From the NCBI GenBank assembly GCA_052387675.1, contig JBQTIY010000004.1, forward strand, positions 1 through 64,000: DNA of 64,000 nt, given 5' to 3'. The position numbers and the translations under genes were made by a program. The notes beneath the pieces were generated by a model, which was given only the letters and a program-made list of their open reading frames with translations, searched no databases and was not told where the DNA came from. The stretch comes from JBQTIY01 sp052387675. Its GTDB lineage: Bacteria > Planctomycetota > B15-G4. Positions 43,509 to 51,233 of the stretch are shown here, one piece after another (within the stretch, counting starts at the first letter, position 1; each line of letters begins with the position of its first letter).

Positions 43509-45614
43509 TCAGTTCCCTCGGGCCAGATAGAAGGCGAGCACGAGGACGCCGACCAGCGTCCAAGTGAGGTAGTCGCGGGCGTTGCCGGTCTGCGCCAGGC
43601 GCAGCACTCCCGAAAGCGCGCGCACGAAACCGCGCCAGAAATTCACCAGTCCGTCGATGACATAGGTGTCGAAGAGTCTCGTGACGAAGGCGCTGCCGCG
43701 CACGATCCAGGCGCTCAGGTTCACAGCGCCGTCCACGACGTGCTTGTCGAAGAGCGACAGCCCGCGATTGAGCCGATGCAGGTTGGCGACGATCCCCTGG
43801 GCGTAGAGTTCGTCGAACCAGTAGCGGTTCACGGCCGCCTCGTGGAAGGGGCGGAAACGCGCCACGGCCACCGCCGGATCGCGGCTGCGAGTCAGGTACA
43901 TGGAGCGCGCGAGCAGCCAGCCGGCCAGGATGGCCAGCACCGACACGGCCACCGCTGGATAGTGCGCGGCGTGCAGTGCGTGAGTCCAGTCAGCTTCGCT
44001 GACAACGGCCGCAGGCGTGCCACTGGCGGCCAAGCCGCTGAGCGCAGCAGAGGCCGGCTGCGGCACGAGCCGGTTGAACCAGAGGTCCTCGGTATGCGGC
44101 AGCGGGTTGAGCGTGCCGCCCGCGCCGATGGCGAAGCCGGCCAACACGATGAGCGGCAGCACCATCACGAAAGGTGACTCGTGGGCATGCTCGTACTTGT
44201 GGTGGTCGCGCGGCGCACCGTGGAAGGTCAGGAAGACCAGCCGCAGCATGTAGAAGGTGGTCATGAAGGCGCCGACGGCGCCAAAGAGGAAGGGAATCCA
44301 GGCCGCCACGCCGTGCGTCAGGCCGAAGGCCAGCGCGTTGGCGATGATCTGGTCCTTGCTGTAGTACCCGGCGAACATCGGGACGCCCGCTAAGGCCAGC
44401 GTCGCGATGAGGAAGGTCGCGTAGGTCAGCGGCAACTTCTTGCGCAACCCGCCCATTTCGCGAATGTCCTGGGTGTGCACGGCATGGATGACCGAGCCGC
44501 TGCCGAGGAACAGGCAGGCCTTGAAGAAGGCATGCGTGATGAGGTGGAAGAGGCCAGCGACGTAGCCGCCCACGCCGAGGCCCAGCATCATGTAGCCAAG
44601 CTGACTCATGGTGGAGAAGGCCAGCACGCGCTTGATGTCGAAGGCCACCAGGCCCATCGTCGCGCCGAGCAGCGCCGTGATCGTGCCGATGATCGCGATG
44701 ACCGAGAGCGCCTCAGGCGTGAAGTACGGGTACATCCTCCCGACCATGAACACGCCGGCGGCCACCATCGTGGCAGCGTGAATGAGTGCCGAGACCGGCG
44801 TTGGGCCGGCCATGGCATCGGGCAGCCAGGTGTGCAGCGGCACCTGGGCCGACTTGCTGATGGCTCCGCAGAAGATGAGCACGCCCGACAAGGTCAGGAT
44901 CGCGTGGTTGCTGAGGCTTGAGAAGGCGCGCGTGGCTGGATCGGCGAAGGCGCCCGCGGAGAGCCGCTCGAAGAGTTCGTGGTAGTTCAGCGTGCCGAAG
45001 AGCTGCCAAGCCAGGATGATGCCGAGCAGGAAGAGCACGTCGCCCACTCGGTTCACCATGAAGGCCTTCAGGCTCGCGCGGGGCGGCTCGGGCTGATCAT
45101 GGAAGAAACCGATGAGCAGGTAGCTGCCGACGCCCACCAGCTCCCAGAACATGAACAGGAAGAGCAGGTTGTCGGAGACAACCAGACCCAGCATCGCGAA
45201 GCAGAAGTAGCTGAGGTAGGCGAAGAAGCGCGGGTAGTCGCGGTCCCCGTGCATGTAGCCCTGGCTGAAGAGAAAAATGCACGTGGCCACGATGGTGACC
45301 ATGCTCAGCATGATCAGGCTCAGGTTGTCGAGCATCACTCCGGCCGTGAGGCGGAAGCCAGGCAAGTCGAGCCACTGCCAGGAGAGTCCCAAGTCGGCCG
45401 AAGCCCAGCGCCATTCCGGATTGGCCTCACCTACCACGTAGCGGAAAAAGAGCGTCAGCGCCAGCGCGGCGCTTCCAGCGATGGCGGCCGTGGCCAGCCA
45501 GTCGCCGCCGCGGGGCAGCTTGCGGCCGAAAAAGATCAGCGTAAGGGCGGCTGTCAGCGGCAGCAGGAAGGTGCCGAGCGCCATCCACAGCACGGTTGCG
45601 TCGGTGAGCTCCAT
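43509..45614 (-). CDS. nuoL: NADH-quinone oxidoreductase subunit L
   Basis: 701 residues. Shows FMFWELVGVGSYLLIGFFHD, AQVPLHTWLPDAMAGPTPVS and LAFSTMSQLGYMMLGLGVGG, and the long C-terminal lateral helix region (residues 590-690). It is an antiporter-like proton pump at the distal end of the membrane arm. It begins 5 bases before nuoK ends. Confidence 0.96.
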   Translation of the reverse strand: MELTDATVLWMALGTFLLPLTAALTLIFFGRKLPRGGDWLATAAIAGSAALALTLFFRYVVGEANPEWRWASADLGLSWQWLDLPGFRLTAGVMLDNLSLIMLSMVTIVATCIFLFSQGYMHGDRDYPRFFAYLSYFCFAMLGLVVSDNLLFLFMFWELVGVGSYLLIGFFHDQPEPPRASLKAFMVNRVGDVLFLLGIILAWQLFGTLNYHELFERLSAGAFADPATRAFSSLSNHAILTLSGVLIFCGAISKSAQVPLHTWLPDAMAGPTPVSALIHAATMVAAGVFMVGRMYPYFTPEALSVIAIIGTITALLGATMGLVAFDIKRVLAFSTMSQLGYMMLGLGVGGYVAGLFHLITHAFFKACLFLGSGSVIHAVHTQDIREMGGLRKKLPLTYATFLIATLALAGVPMFAGYYSKDQIIANALAFGLTHGVAAWIPFLFGAVGAFMTTFYMLRLVFLTFHGAPRDHHKYEHAHESPFVMVLPLIVLAGFAIGAGGTLNPLPHTEDLWFNRLVPQPASAALSGLAASGTPAAVVSEADWTHALHAAHYPAVAVSVLAILAGWLLARSMYLTRSRDPAVAVARFRPFHEAAVNRYWFDELYAQGIVANLHRLNRGLSLFDKHVVDGAVNLSAWIVRGSAFVTRLFDTYVIDGLVNFWRGFVRALSGVLRLAQTGNARDYLTWTLVGVLVLAFYLARGN

Positions 45615-45619
45615 GCCGT

Positions 45620-45973
45620 TCAGTTCCTCAGACTGTCGGTGCGAGTCACGTCGATGCTGCCGAAGTCGTTGAAGACGCGCAGCACGATGGCCAGGGCAAT
45701 GGCGGCCTCAGCGGCGGCCAGCACGACCACGAAGAGCGCGAACATCTGTCCATCCAGCAGCGCCGCAGCCGTCACTCCGTCCGCTGCACCTGGCAGGCCG
45801 CGGAAGCGGGCGAAGGCCACAAAATTGAGATTCGCCGCATTGAGGATGAGTTCCACGCCCATCAGGACATAGAGCGCGTTGCGGCGCGTGAGGATCGCCA
45901 CAATGCCGAGCAGGAAGAGCACTCCGGCAACCGCCAGATAGGCCGGCAGGGAACCGACGGCGGGAGCGCTCAC
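45620..45973 (-). CDS. nuoK: NADH-quinone oxidoreductase subunit K
   Basis: 117 residues with three spans. YVLMGVELILNAANLNFVAF carries the conserved membrane glutamate, and VVLAAAEAAIALAIVLRVF the second. ATG 45973 overlaps the nuoJ stop by 4 bases. Confidence 0.95.
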   Translation of the reverse strand: MSAPAVGSLPAYLAVAGVLFLLGIVAILTRRNALYVLMGVELILNAANLNFVAFARFRGLPGAADGVTAAALLDGQMFALFVVVLAAAEAAIALAIVLRVFNDFGSIDVTRTDSLRN

Positions 45974-46497
45974 GATGGCCCTCCCGTGGGTGTCTCGCGG
46001 CGAGCGAGCGTCACGGCGCCCACGAGCACGACCAGCAGCAGCACGCCAGTCACTTCAAAAGGCAGCAGGTAGTTTTCAGCGGAAAGCAGCAACGCGCCGA
46101 GGCCGGGCGTGGTCGGCTCCGTGGCAGGCAGCGCCTCGGGCGCGGGCACGCCGTGCAGTTCCAGCACGCCGAGAATGCCCATGTACGAACGCAAAAGCAG
46201 CAGCCCCAGAAAACCCACCAGCGGAGCCACGGCCAGATTGCGTAAGACCGAAACCCGTGCGGTCTCGCGCGTACTGAGCATGACCGCGAAGAGCAACAGC
46301 ACGGTCACGCCGCCCACGTAGAGCAGCACCTGCGTGGCACCGAGGAAGTCGGCGCCGAGTGTCCAGTAGAGACCGGCCACGCCGAAGAGCGCCGCCACGA
46401 GGCCGAAGGCCGAGTGCACGATGCTGCGGTGAAAGGCCATGACCAGCGCGCCGAGCACGGCGAGCGCGGCAAAGGTCACGAACATGAAGTTCAGCAT
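45970..46497 (-). CDS. nuoJ: NADH-quinone oxidoreductase subunit J
   Basis: 175 residues with five spans. ALFGVAGLYWTLGADFLGATQVLLYVGGVTVLLLF is interrupted here for length; the part DFLGATQVLLYVGGV is the family hallmark. The start overlaps the nuoI stop by one base (TGATG), and the stop overlaps the nuoK start. Confidence 0.94.
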   Translation of the reverse strand: MLNFMFVTFAALAVLGALVMAFHRSIVHSAFGLVAALFGVAGLYWTLGADFLGATQVLLYVGGVTVLLLFAVMLSTRETARVSVLRNLAVAPLVGFLGLLLLRSYMGILGVLELHGVPAPEALPATEPTTPGLGALLLSAENYLLPFEVTGVLLLVVLVGAVTLARRETPTGGPS

Positions 46498-47126
46498 CAG
46501 GCCTTCCCCGGTGCGGCGGCGACGCGCGGCGCGCCACCTGGCGCCGCCGGGCCGCCGGGCGCAGCCAGCGACACGGTCTGCACACCGGAAGGCGCCGGCT
46601 GTCCGGCCGCCGGACCGCCCGGACGGCCGCCCTCGCGCGGCGGCTCAGGTGGGCGGCCAGCCTTCTTTGCCTCGGCCGCGTCCAGCTCACGCCGATCTTC
46701 TGCGCGCAGGCCGGTCCAAGTGAGCAGATCTTCAACGAGCGTTGAGGGATCGGTCGTGGCGGCCTCGTACTCCGAGGTCATGTGGATGCAGTCTTTGGGG
46801 CACGGCGGAATGCAGAACTCGCAGAAGATGCATTTCTTGTAGTCGATGGTGAACTTCTGCCACTCAAGCAGGCGGCCATGGTGCACCGCTTCGATCTCGA
46901 TGCAGTCCACTGGACAGGCCTTGGCGCAGAGCCGGCAGTCGATGCACTTGGCCTGTTCCAGGATGTGGATGCCGCGATAGCTCGGCGGCACCGGCAGCCG
47001 CTCATGCGGGTACTGCACCGTGATGGGCGGCTCCTTGCGGAAGTGCCGCAGGGTCACGTTCATGCCCTTGGCCGTGCTCGTCAGCGCATCGGAGATGTTC
47101 GTGAAGTATTCGCGAATGCCGCCCAT
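46497..47126 (-). CDS. nuoI: NADH-quinone oxidoreductase subunit I with Pro/Ala/Gly tail
   Basis: 209 residues. Two [4Fe-4S] motifs, CIDCRLCAKACP and CIFCEFCIPPCP, carry electrons to the quinone site. The ferredoxin part ends near residue 155; the last 50 residues are Pro/Gly/Ala-rich and low complexity (RPPEPPREGGRPGGPAAG), absent from most NuoI. It lies 12 bases after the nuoH stop. Confidence 0.95.
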   Translation of the reverse strand: MGGIREYFTNISDALTSTAKGMNVTLRHFRKEPPITVQYPHERLPVPPSYRGIHILEQAKCIDCRLCAKACPVDCIEIEAVHHGRLLEWQKFTIDYKKCIFCEFCIPPCPKDCIHMTSEYEAATTDPSTLVEDLLTWTGLRAEDRRELDAAEAKKAGRPPEPPREGGRPGGPAAGQPAPSGVQTVSLAAPGGPAAPGGAPRVAAAPGKA

Positions 47127-47138
47127 GGTCGTCGGTGC

Positions 47139-48209
47139 CTACAGAGGCAGCCATCTCCAGCCCAAGTGTTCGAAGCAGGCCGTGCCGACGACGGCCACGA
47201 AGGCCCAGGGCACCAAGTACTTGTAGCCCATCGACATGACCTGATCGACGCGCAGCCGCGGCAGGGTCCAGCGCAGCCACATCTGCACGAAGATGAAGAA
47301 GAAGATCTTCGCCAGCAGGATCACGATGCCCAGCGCTTGGCCGACCGGCGCGGGCACGGCGGAGATGTCGACGAAAGGCAGCGTCCAGCCGCCGAAGAAG
47401 AGCGTGGCGACGAGCGTCGCCGACACAAACATCGAGGCGTACTCCTCCAAGAAGAAGAAGGAGAAGCGCATGCCGGAGTACTCGGTGTGGAAGCCCGAGA
47501 CGAGCTCCGACTCCGCCTCGGGCAAGTCGAAGGGCGCGCGCTTGCAGCCCGCCAGCGAGGCGATGAAGTAAATCAGCGCCGCGACCGGTACGAAAGGGTT
47601 GTGCAGGATGAGCATGCCGTGCTCTTCCTGGAAGGCATTGAAGTCGCTGAGCCGGAAGCTGCCCACGATGAGTACCGGCACCAGCAGCGCGACGGCCGCC
47701 GGAATCTCATAGGAAACGACCTGCGCCGCTTCACGCACGGCGCCGAAGAGGCTGTACTTCGAGTTGCTAGCCCAACCGGCCATGATCACCCCGACAACTT
47801 CGATGGCGGCGATTGCCACGATGAAGAAGAGCCCCAAGTGCAGGTCGGCGATTTGCACGCCCAGCGCAAAGGGAATGGCGATAAATCCGGCGAACACGCC
47901 GCAGAAAACAACGGCCGGCGCAATCCAGAAGAGCAGCTTGTTCGCGCGCGCGGGAATGAGGTCCTCCTTGAAGAGGAGCTTGACCGCGTCGGCGATCGAC
48001 TGGGCCCAGCCGTGCCAGCCGCCGGTTTCCATCGGGCCATAGCGGACCTGCATGTGCGCGGCCACTTTGCGTTCCATCCAGATCGCGAACATGGCGTAGA
48101 CGGTGACAAAACCCAACAGGCTGCCGATGCAGACCGAGTAGGCGATCGAAAGCGCCAGCACGCCCGTGAGACCGAACTGTGCTTCGAGCAGCCCGAGCAG
48201 CGCTTCCAT
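47139..48209 (-). CDS. nuoH: NADH-quinone oxidoreductase subunit H
   Basis: 356 residues, eight spans. WMERKVAAHMQVRYGPMETG is the family signature near the quinone site; RAPFDLPEAESELVSGFHTE and EYSGMRFSFFFLEEY complete it. It links the peripheral and membrane arms. The start is 3 bases before the nuoD stop on the minus strand. Confidence 0.96.
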   Translation of the reverse strand: MEALLGLLEAQFGLTGVLALSIAYSVCIGSLLGFVTVYAMFAIWMERKVAAHMQVRYGPMETGGWHGWAQSIADAVKLLFKEDLIPARANKLLFWIAPAVVFCGVFAGFIAIPFALGVQIADLHLGLFFIVAIAAIEVVGVIMAGWASNSKYSLFGAVREAAQVVSYEIPAAVALLVPVLIVGSFRLSDFNAFQEEHGMLILHNPFVPVAALIYFIASLAGCKRAPFDLPEAESELVSGFHTEYSGMRFSFFFLEEYASMFVSATLVATLFFGGWTLPFVDISAVPAPVGQALGIVILLAKIFFFIFVQMWLRWTLPRLRVDQVMSMGYKYLVPWAFVAVVGTACFEHLGWRWLPL

Positions 48210-48212
48210 GGC

Positions 48213-49382
48213 CTAGCGATCCACCTCGCCGAGGACGATGTCCAGTGATCCGATGATCGCCACGCCATCAGCGATCATGCAGCCGGGCAGCAGCGCATCC
48301 AGCACGGACAGGTTGCAGAAGCTGGGCCCGCGCGCGCGGCAGCGGATCGGCGACGTGCCACCGGCCGAAACGATGTAGAAGCCGAGCTCCCCGCGCGGAT
48401 TCTCGCAGCGCATGTAGGCCTCGCCCGCCGGCGGCTTGAGCGGGGTCTTGTACATGCGAATCATGGCCTTATCCATGAACTCGCCGCTCGGCACGCGCCG
48501 GCAAGCCTGCCGGATGATGCGCACCGACTCCATCATTTCGCGCATGCGCACCCAGTAGCGGTCGAAGCAGTCGCCTAGCGTGCCGTGCGTGCCTTCGCCC
48601 ACCGGCACGTCGAAGTCCAGCTCGCCGTATGGCCAGAGATAGGGCACGTCGCGGCGCAGGTCCCACTTCACGCCCGAGCCGCGCAGCACTGGGCCGGTCA
48701 GCCCGTAGGCCAGAGCCATCTCACGCGGGATCACGCCAATGTTCGCGGTCCGTTCGATGAAAATCTTGTTCGTGCTGAGCAGGGTGTTGTACTCAGCCCA
48801 GCGCCGCTCGAAATCCGTGCAGAAAGCCAGCACGTCGGACAGCCAGTGCTCGTCAATGTCGTGCGCCACCCCGCCTGGCCGCACGTAGTTGTAGAGCATG
48901 CGCTGGCCGGAGGGCCGCTCCAGCAGCGCCATGATCGTCTCGCGCTCGCGGAAGGCGTAGAAGAAGGGCGTGTTGGCACCCATGTCGATGCCGTAAGTGC
49001 CGAAGGCGATGAGGTGGCTCGCGATGCGATTGAGTTCGCAGACGATGACCCGCAGCCACTGCGCGCGCTCGGGCGCCTCGACGCCGAGCAGCTTCTCCAC
49101 GGCGAGACTCCAGGCCAGCTCGTTGTTGCAGGCGGCCAAGTAGTCCATGCGATCGGTGTATGGCGTGAACTGCAGATAGCTCACGTTCTCACCGATCTTC
49201 TCGGCGCAGCGATGCAAGTACCCGATGTCGCAGCGCGCCGCCGTGATGATCTCGCCGTCCATCTTCAGTTCGACGCGCAGGACGCCGTGCGTACTGGGAT
49301 GCTGCGGACCGAGGTTGAGCTTGAGCTCCTCGGTGTAGACGTCCTCTTGCTTGCCGGTTGTGTAGAGCTCGAGCGCCTCCAT
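48213..49382 (-). CDS. nuoD: NADH-quinone oxidoreductase subunit D
   Basis: 389 residues. LNLGPQHPSTHGVLRVEL at the start and GAVIARMIGS-like NELAWSLAVEKLLG region identify NuoD; PSGEFMDKAMIRMYKTPL follows and LDIVLGEVDR ends it as in the family. It forms the quinone-binding pocket with NuoB and NuoH. The ATG overlaps the nuoC stop by one base (TGATG). Confidence 0.96.
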   Translation of the reverse strand: MEALELYTTGKQEDVYTEELKLNLGPQHPSTHGVLRVELKMDGEIITAARCDIGYLHRCAEKIGENVSYLQFTPYTDRMDYLAACNNELAWSLAVEKLLGVEAPERAQWLRVIVCELNRIASHLIAFGTYGIDMGANTPFFYAFRERETIMALLERPSGQRMLYNYVRPGGVAHDIDEHWLSDVLAFCTDFERRWAEYNTLLSTNKIFIERTANIGVIPREMALAYGLTGPVLRGSGVKWDLRRDVPYLWPYGELDFDVPVGEGTHGTLGDCFDRYWVRMREMMESVRIIRQACRRVPSGEFMDKAMIRMYKTPLKPPAGEAYMRCENPRGELGFYIVSAGGTSPIRCRARGPSFCNLSVLDALLPGCMIADGVAIIGSLDIVLGEVDR

Positions 49383-50110
49383 CAGTGCGCTCCTCCGCGC
49401 GGCCGTGCTGGCGGCTCGCCCTCGGCTCCAGGCTCGACGGTGCGGCCACCGCTGGCCAGCGGGCGACTTGAGAACGGCGCGGGCGGCTGATTCAAAGGCG
49501 AGCCGGCCGGTCGCGCGGGCTTTGCAGCGAGGGCGGCCGTAGCCGCCGCAGCCACGGCCGGGGTCACGTTGCCTGACTGATCGGCACCCTCGCGCTCATA
49601 AAGCGGCAGGGCGTCCAGCTCGAGCGGAATGCCGCCGTGCTCGCTGGGATAGATGTAGTCCTTGCGCAACGGATGCCCGATCCACTCTTCCGGCAGCAAG
49701 ATGCGGCGCAGATCCGGATGCCCGGTGAAGCGCACACCGAGCAGGTCCCATTGCTCGCGCTCGTGCCAGTTGGCTGCGGCGAATACGCCCGCGACGGACG
49801 GTACTTCAGGGATCCAAGTGTCATGCGTGCCGCCGGACGGCCGCGGGCACGTCACCTTGAGGGTGAGCGAGTGGTGCTTCTCGAGCGAGCAGAGGTGATA
49901 GACGATTTCCATGGCCTCTGGGCGCTCGACCGCTGTGACGCAGTGCAGCATTTCCATGCGGCACTGCGGATCGTCGCGCAGAAAGCTGACGGCCTTTACG
50001 AGCGCCTGCAACTCAACCCGCACGACCGGATCCTTTCCGGCAGCCTCCAAGGCGCCAATGCCCTGCAAGCCCGACGCCCCCAGCCGCCGATGCAACTCCT
50101 CTGCATTCAT
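49382..50110 (-). CDS. nuoC: NADH-quinone oxidoreductase subunit C with Ala/Pro tail
   Basis: 242 residues. The conserved 30-kDa domain has NWHEREQWDLLGVRFTGHPD and RILLPEEWIGHPLRKDY; the early YHLCSLEKHHSLTLKV is also typical. After about residue 175 the protein carries a 60-residue low-complexity Ala/Pro-rich tail (AAAATAALAAKPARPAG). The stop overlaps nuoD by one base. Confidence 0.95.
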   Translation of the reverse strand: MNAEELHRRLGASGLQGIGALEAAGKDPVVRVELQALVKAVSFLRDDPQCRMEMLHCVTAVERPEAMEIVYHLCSLEKHHSLTLKVTCPRPSGGTHDTWIPEVPSVAGVFAAANWHEREQWDLLGVRFTGHPDLRRILLPEEWIGHPLRKDYIYPSEHGGIPLELDALPLYEREGADQSGNVTPAVAAAATAALAAKPARPAGSPLNQPPAPFSSRPLASGGRTVEPGAEGEPPARPRGGAH

Positions 50111-50116
50111 CGTGAC

Positions 50117-50641
50117 TCAGCCGTACCGCGTGTCCAGCTCGCGTGCTGTCTGCTGCCGCCGTGCAAAGACTTCATCGCGGCCCACTTTTTCGCGCAGCTT
50201 CAGGATTCCATCCATGAGCGCCTCGGGGCGAGGCGGACAGCCTGGCACGAAGATGTCGACGGGGATGATCTTGTGCACCCCCTTCACCGTGTTGTAGCCC
50301 CACTTGACGTAAGGCCCGCCACCGCAGACGCAGGCGCCCATGGCAATGACGTAGCGCGGCTCGGCCATCTGGTCGTAGAGCCGCCGCACGCGGACCGCCA
50401 TCTTCGCATTGACGGTGCCGGGCACGATGATCAGGTCGCTCTGCCGCGGAGTGGCCCGCGGGACTCCCGCGCCGAATCGGTCGAGGTCGAAGGTGGCCGC
50501 GTAGACCGCCATCATCTCGATCGCGCAGCACGCAATGCCAAACGTCATCGGCCAGATCGACGACTTGCGGCCCCAGCCGATCGCGGCGTCTACGGCCTTG
50601 ACGGGGCCGATTGCGGGAAGCGTGTGATTCAGAATGCCCAT
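50117..50641 (-). CDS. nuoB: NADH-quinone oxidoreductase subunit B
   Basis: 174 residues from ATG 50641, four bases after the nuoA stop. The N2 cluster ligands are seen in TFGIACCAIEMMAVY, GACVCGGGPYV and VPGCPPRPEALMDGI. It passes electrons to quinone. The frame is open 10 codons further upstream but that would overlap nuoA. Confidence 0.96.
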   Translation of the reverse strand: MGILNHTLPAIGPVKAVDAAIGWGRKSSIWPMTFGIACCAIEMMAVYAATFDLDRFGAGVPRATPRQSDLIIVPGTVNAKMAVRVRRLYDQMAEPRYVIAMGACVCGGGPYVKWGYNTVKGVHKIIPVDIFVPGCPPRPEALMDGILKLREKVGRDEVFARRQQTARELDTRYG

Positions 50642-50645
50642 GAGT

Positions 50646-51041
50646 TCAGTCCTGGACCCGCTGGCGCCCACGGAAACTCTTCACCCAGTCCAGGTCACCC
50701 TTGGCCCAGTCGTAGATCAGACCGAAGAAAACCACGGTGGTGAAGAGCAAGCCTGCGCCGAGCGCCAGCCCCCGCTCGGGATGCTCCCGAAAGACATGCG
50801 CCCAAGGGAACATGAGCACGATCTCCGCGTCGAACACGATGAAAATCAGGGCCGCCGTGTAGAAACGCATGTCAAACCGCACCTGTGCGTCACCCACGGG
50901 GTCCTCGGCGCACTCATAGGGCATCGACTTGGCGGGATAGGGATTGCGCGGGCGGAAGAGCGCCCCCAGAACCAGGGGCGTACAGACCATGACCGCCCCC
51001 GTGATGAGGAAGACGAGGACCGCGTGATAGTCGAGCAGCAC
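50646..51041 (-). CDS. nuoA: NADH-quinone oxidoreductase subunit A
   Basis: 131 residues, three spans. PYECAEDPVGDAQVRFDMRF and ALIFIVFDAEIVLMFPWA are unmistakable. The start is GTG 51041, giving the family start VLLDYHAVLVFL; GGAG lies 6 bases upstream. The frame is open to 51173 without homology. It is the first gene of the nuo operon, which lacks nuoE, nuoF and nuoG, so the electron donor may differ from NADH or those genes lie elsewhere. Confidence 0.95.
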   Translation of the reverse strand: MLLDYHAVLVFLITGAVMVCTPLVLGALFRPRNPYPAKSMPYECAEDPVGDAQVRFDMRFYTAALIFIVFDAEIVLMFPWAHVFREHPERGLALGAGLLFTTVVFFGLIYDWAKGDLDWVKSFRGRQRVQD

Positions 51042-51075
51042 GCCGTTCTCCGGGGATAGTCCGGTCGCGGCAGTC

Positions 51076-51103
51076 ACTATAGGAATCGCGACCTGCGGTG
51101 CAA
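51076..51103 (-). promoter_or_regulatory. Candidate promoter of the nuo operon
   Basis: On the minus strand TTGCAC (51103-51098) and TATAGT (51081-51076) are spaced by 16 bases. The -10 matches at five of six. Transcription would begin near 51069, giving a leader of about 28 bases with GGAG just before the nuoA GTG. Confidence 0.5.
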
Positions 51104-51175
51104 GCCGGACGGCGAGAACGTTTGGCGAACCCAGTCGCGCCGGTCGCCGCGGCGGGGTCAGCCGTAAAAGCACGA

Positions 51176-51205
51176 AGCCCGCCCCTCCGAGTGGAGGAGC
51201 GGGCT
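51176..51205 (-). terminator. Intrinsic terminator of the metalloprotease operon
   Basis: On the minus strand a 13-bp stem with one mismatch (AGCCCGCTCCTCC against GGAGGGGCGGGCT) and a 4-base loop, followed within 10 bases by TTTT. It lies 28 bases after the stop of the metalloprotease gene and upstream of the nuo promoter, separating the two units. Confidence 0.6.
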
Positions 51206-51233
51206 CCGTCAGCTTTCGCCAAGGCGCGTCAGC

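Noticed and set aside
41615..43567. 650-codon plus-strand open frame opposite nuoM and nuoN
   Set aside because: Antisense shadow; the translation is His/Glu/Arg-rich with no domains.
46782..48248. 488-codon plus-strand open frame opposite nuoH and nuoI
   Set aside because: Antisense shadow with no domain signatures.
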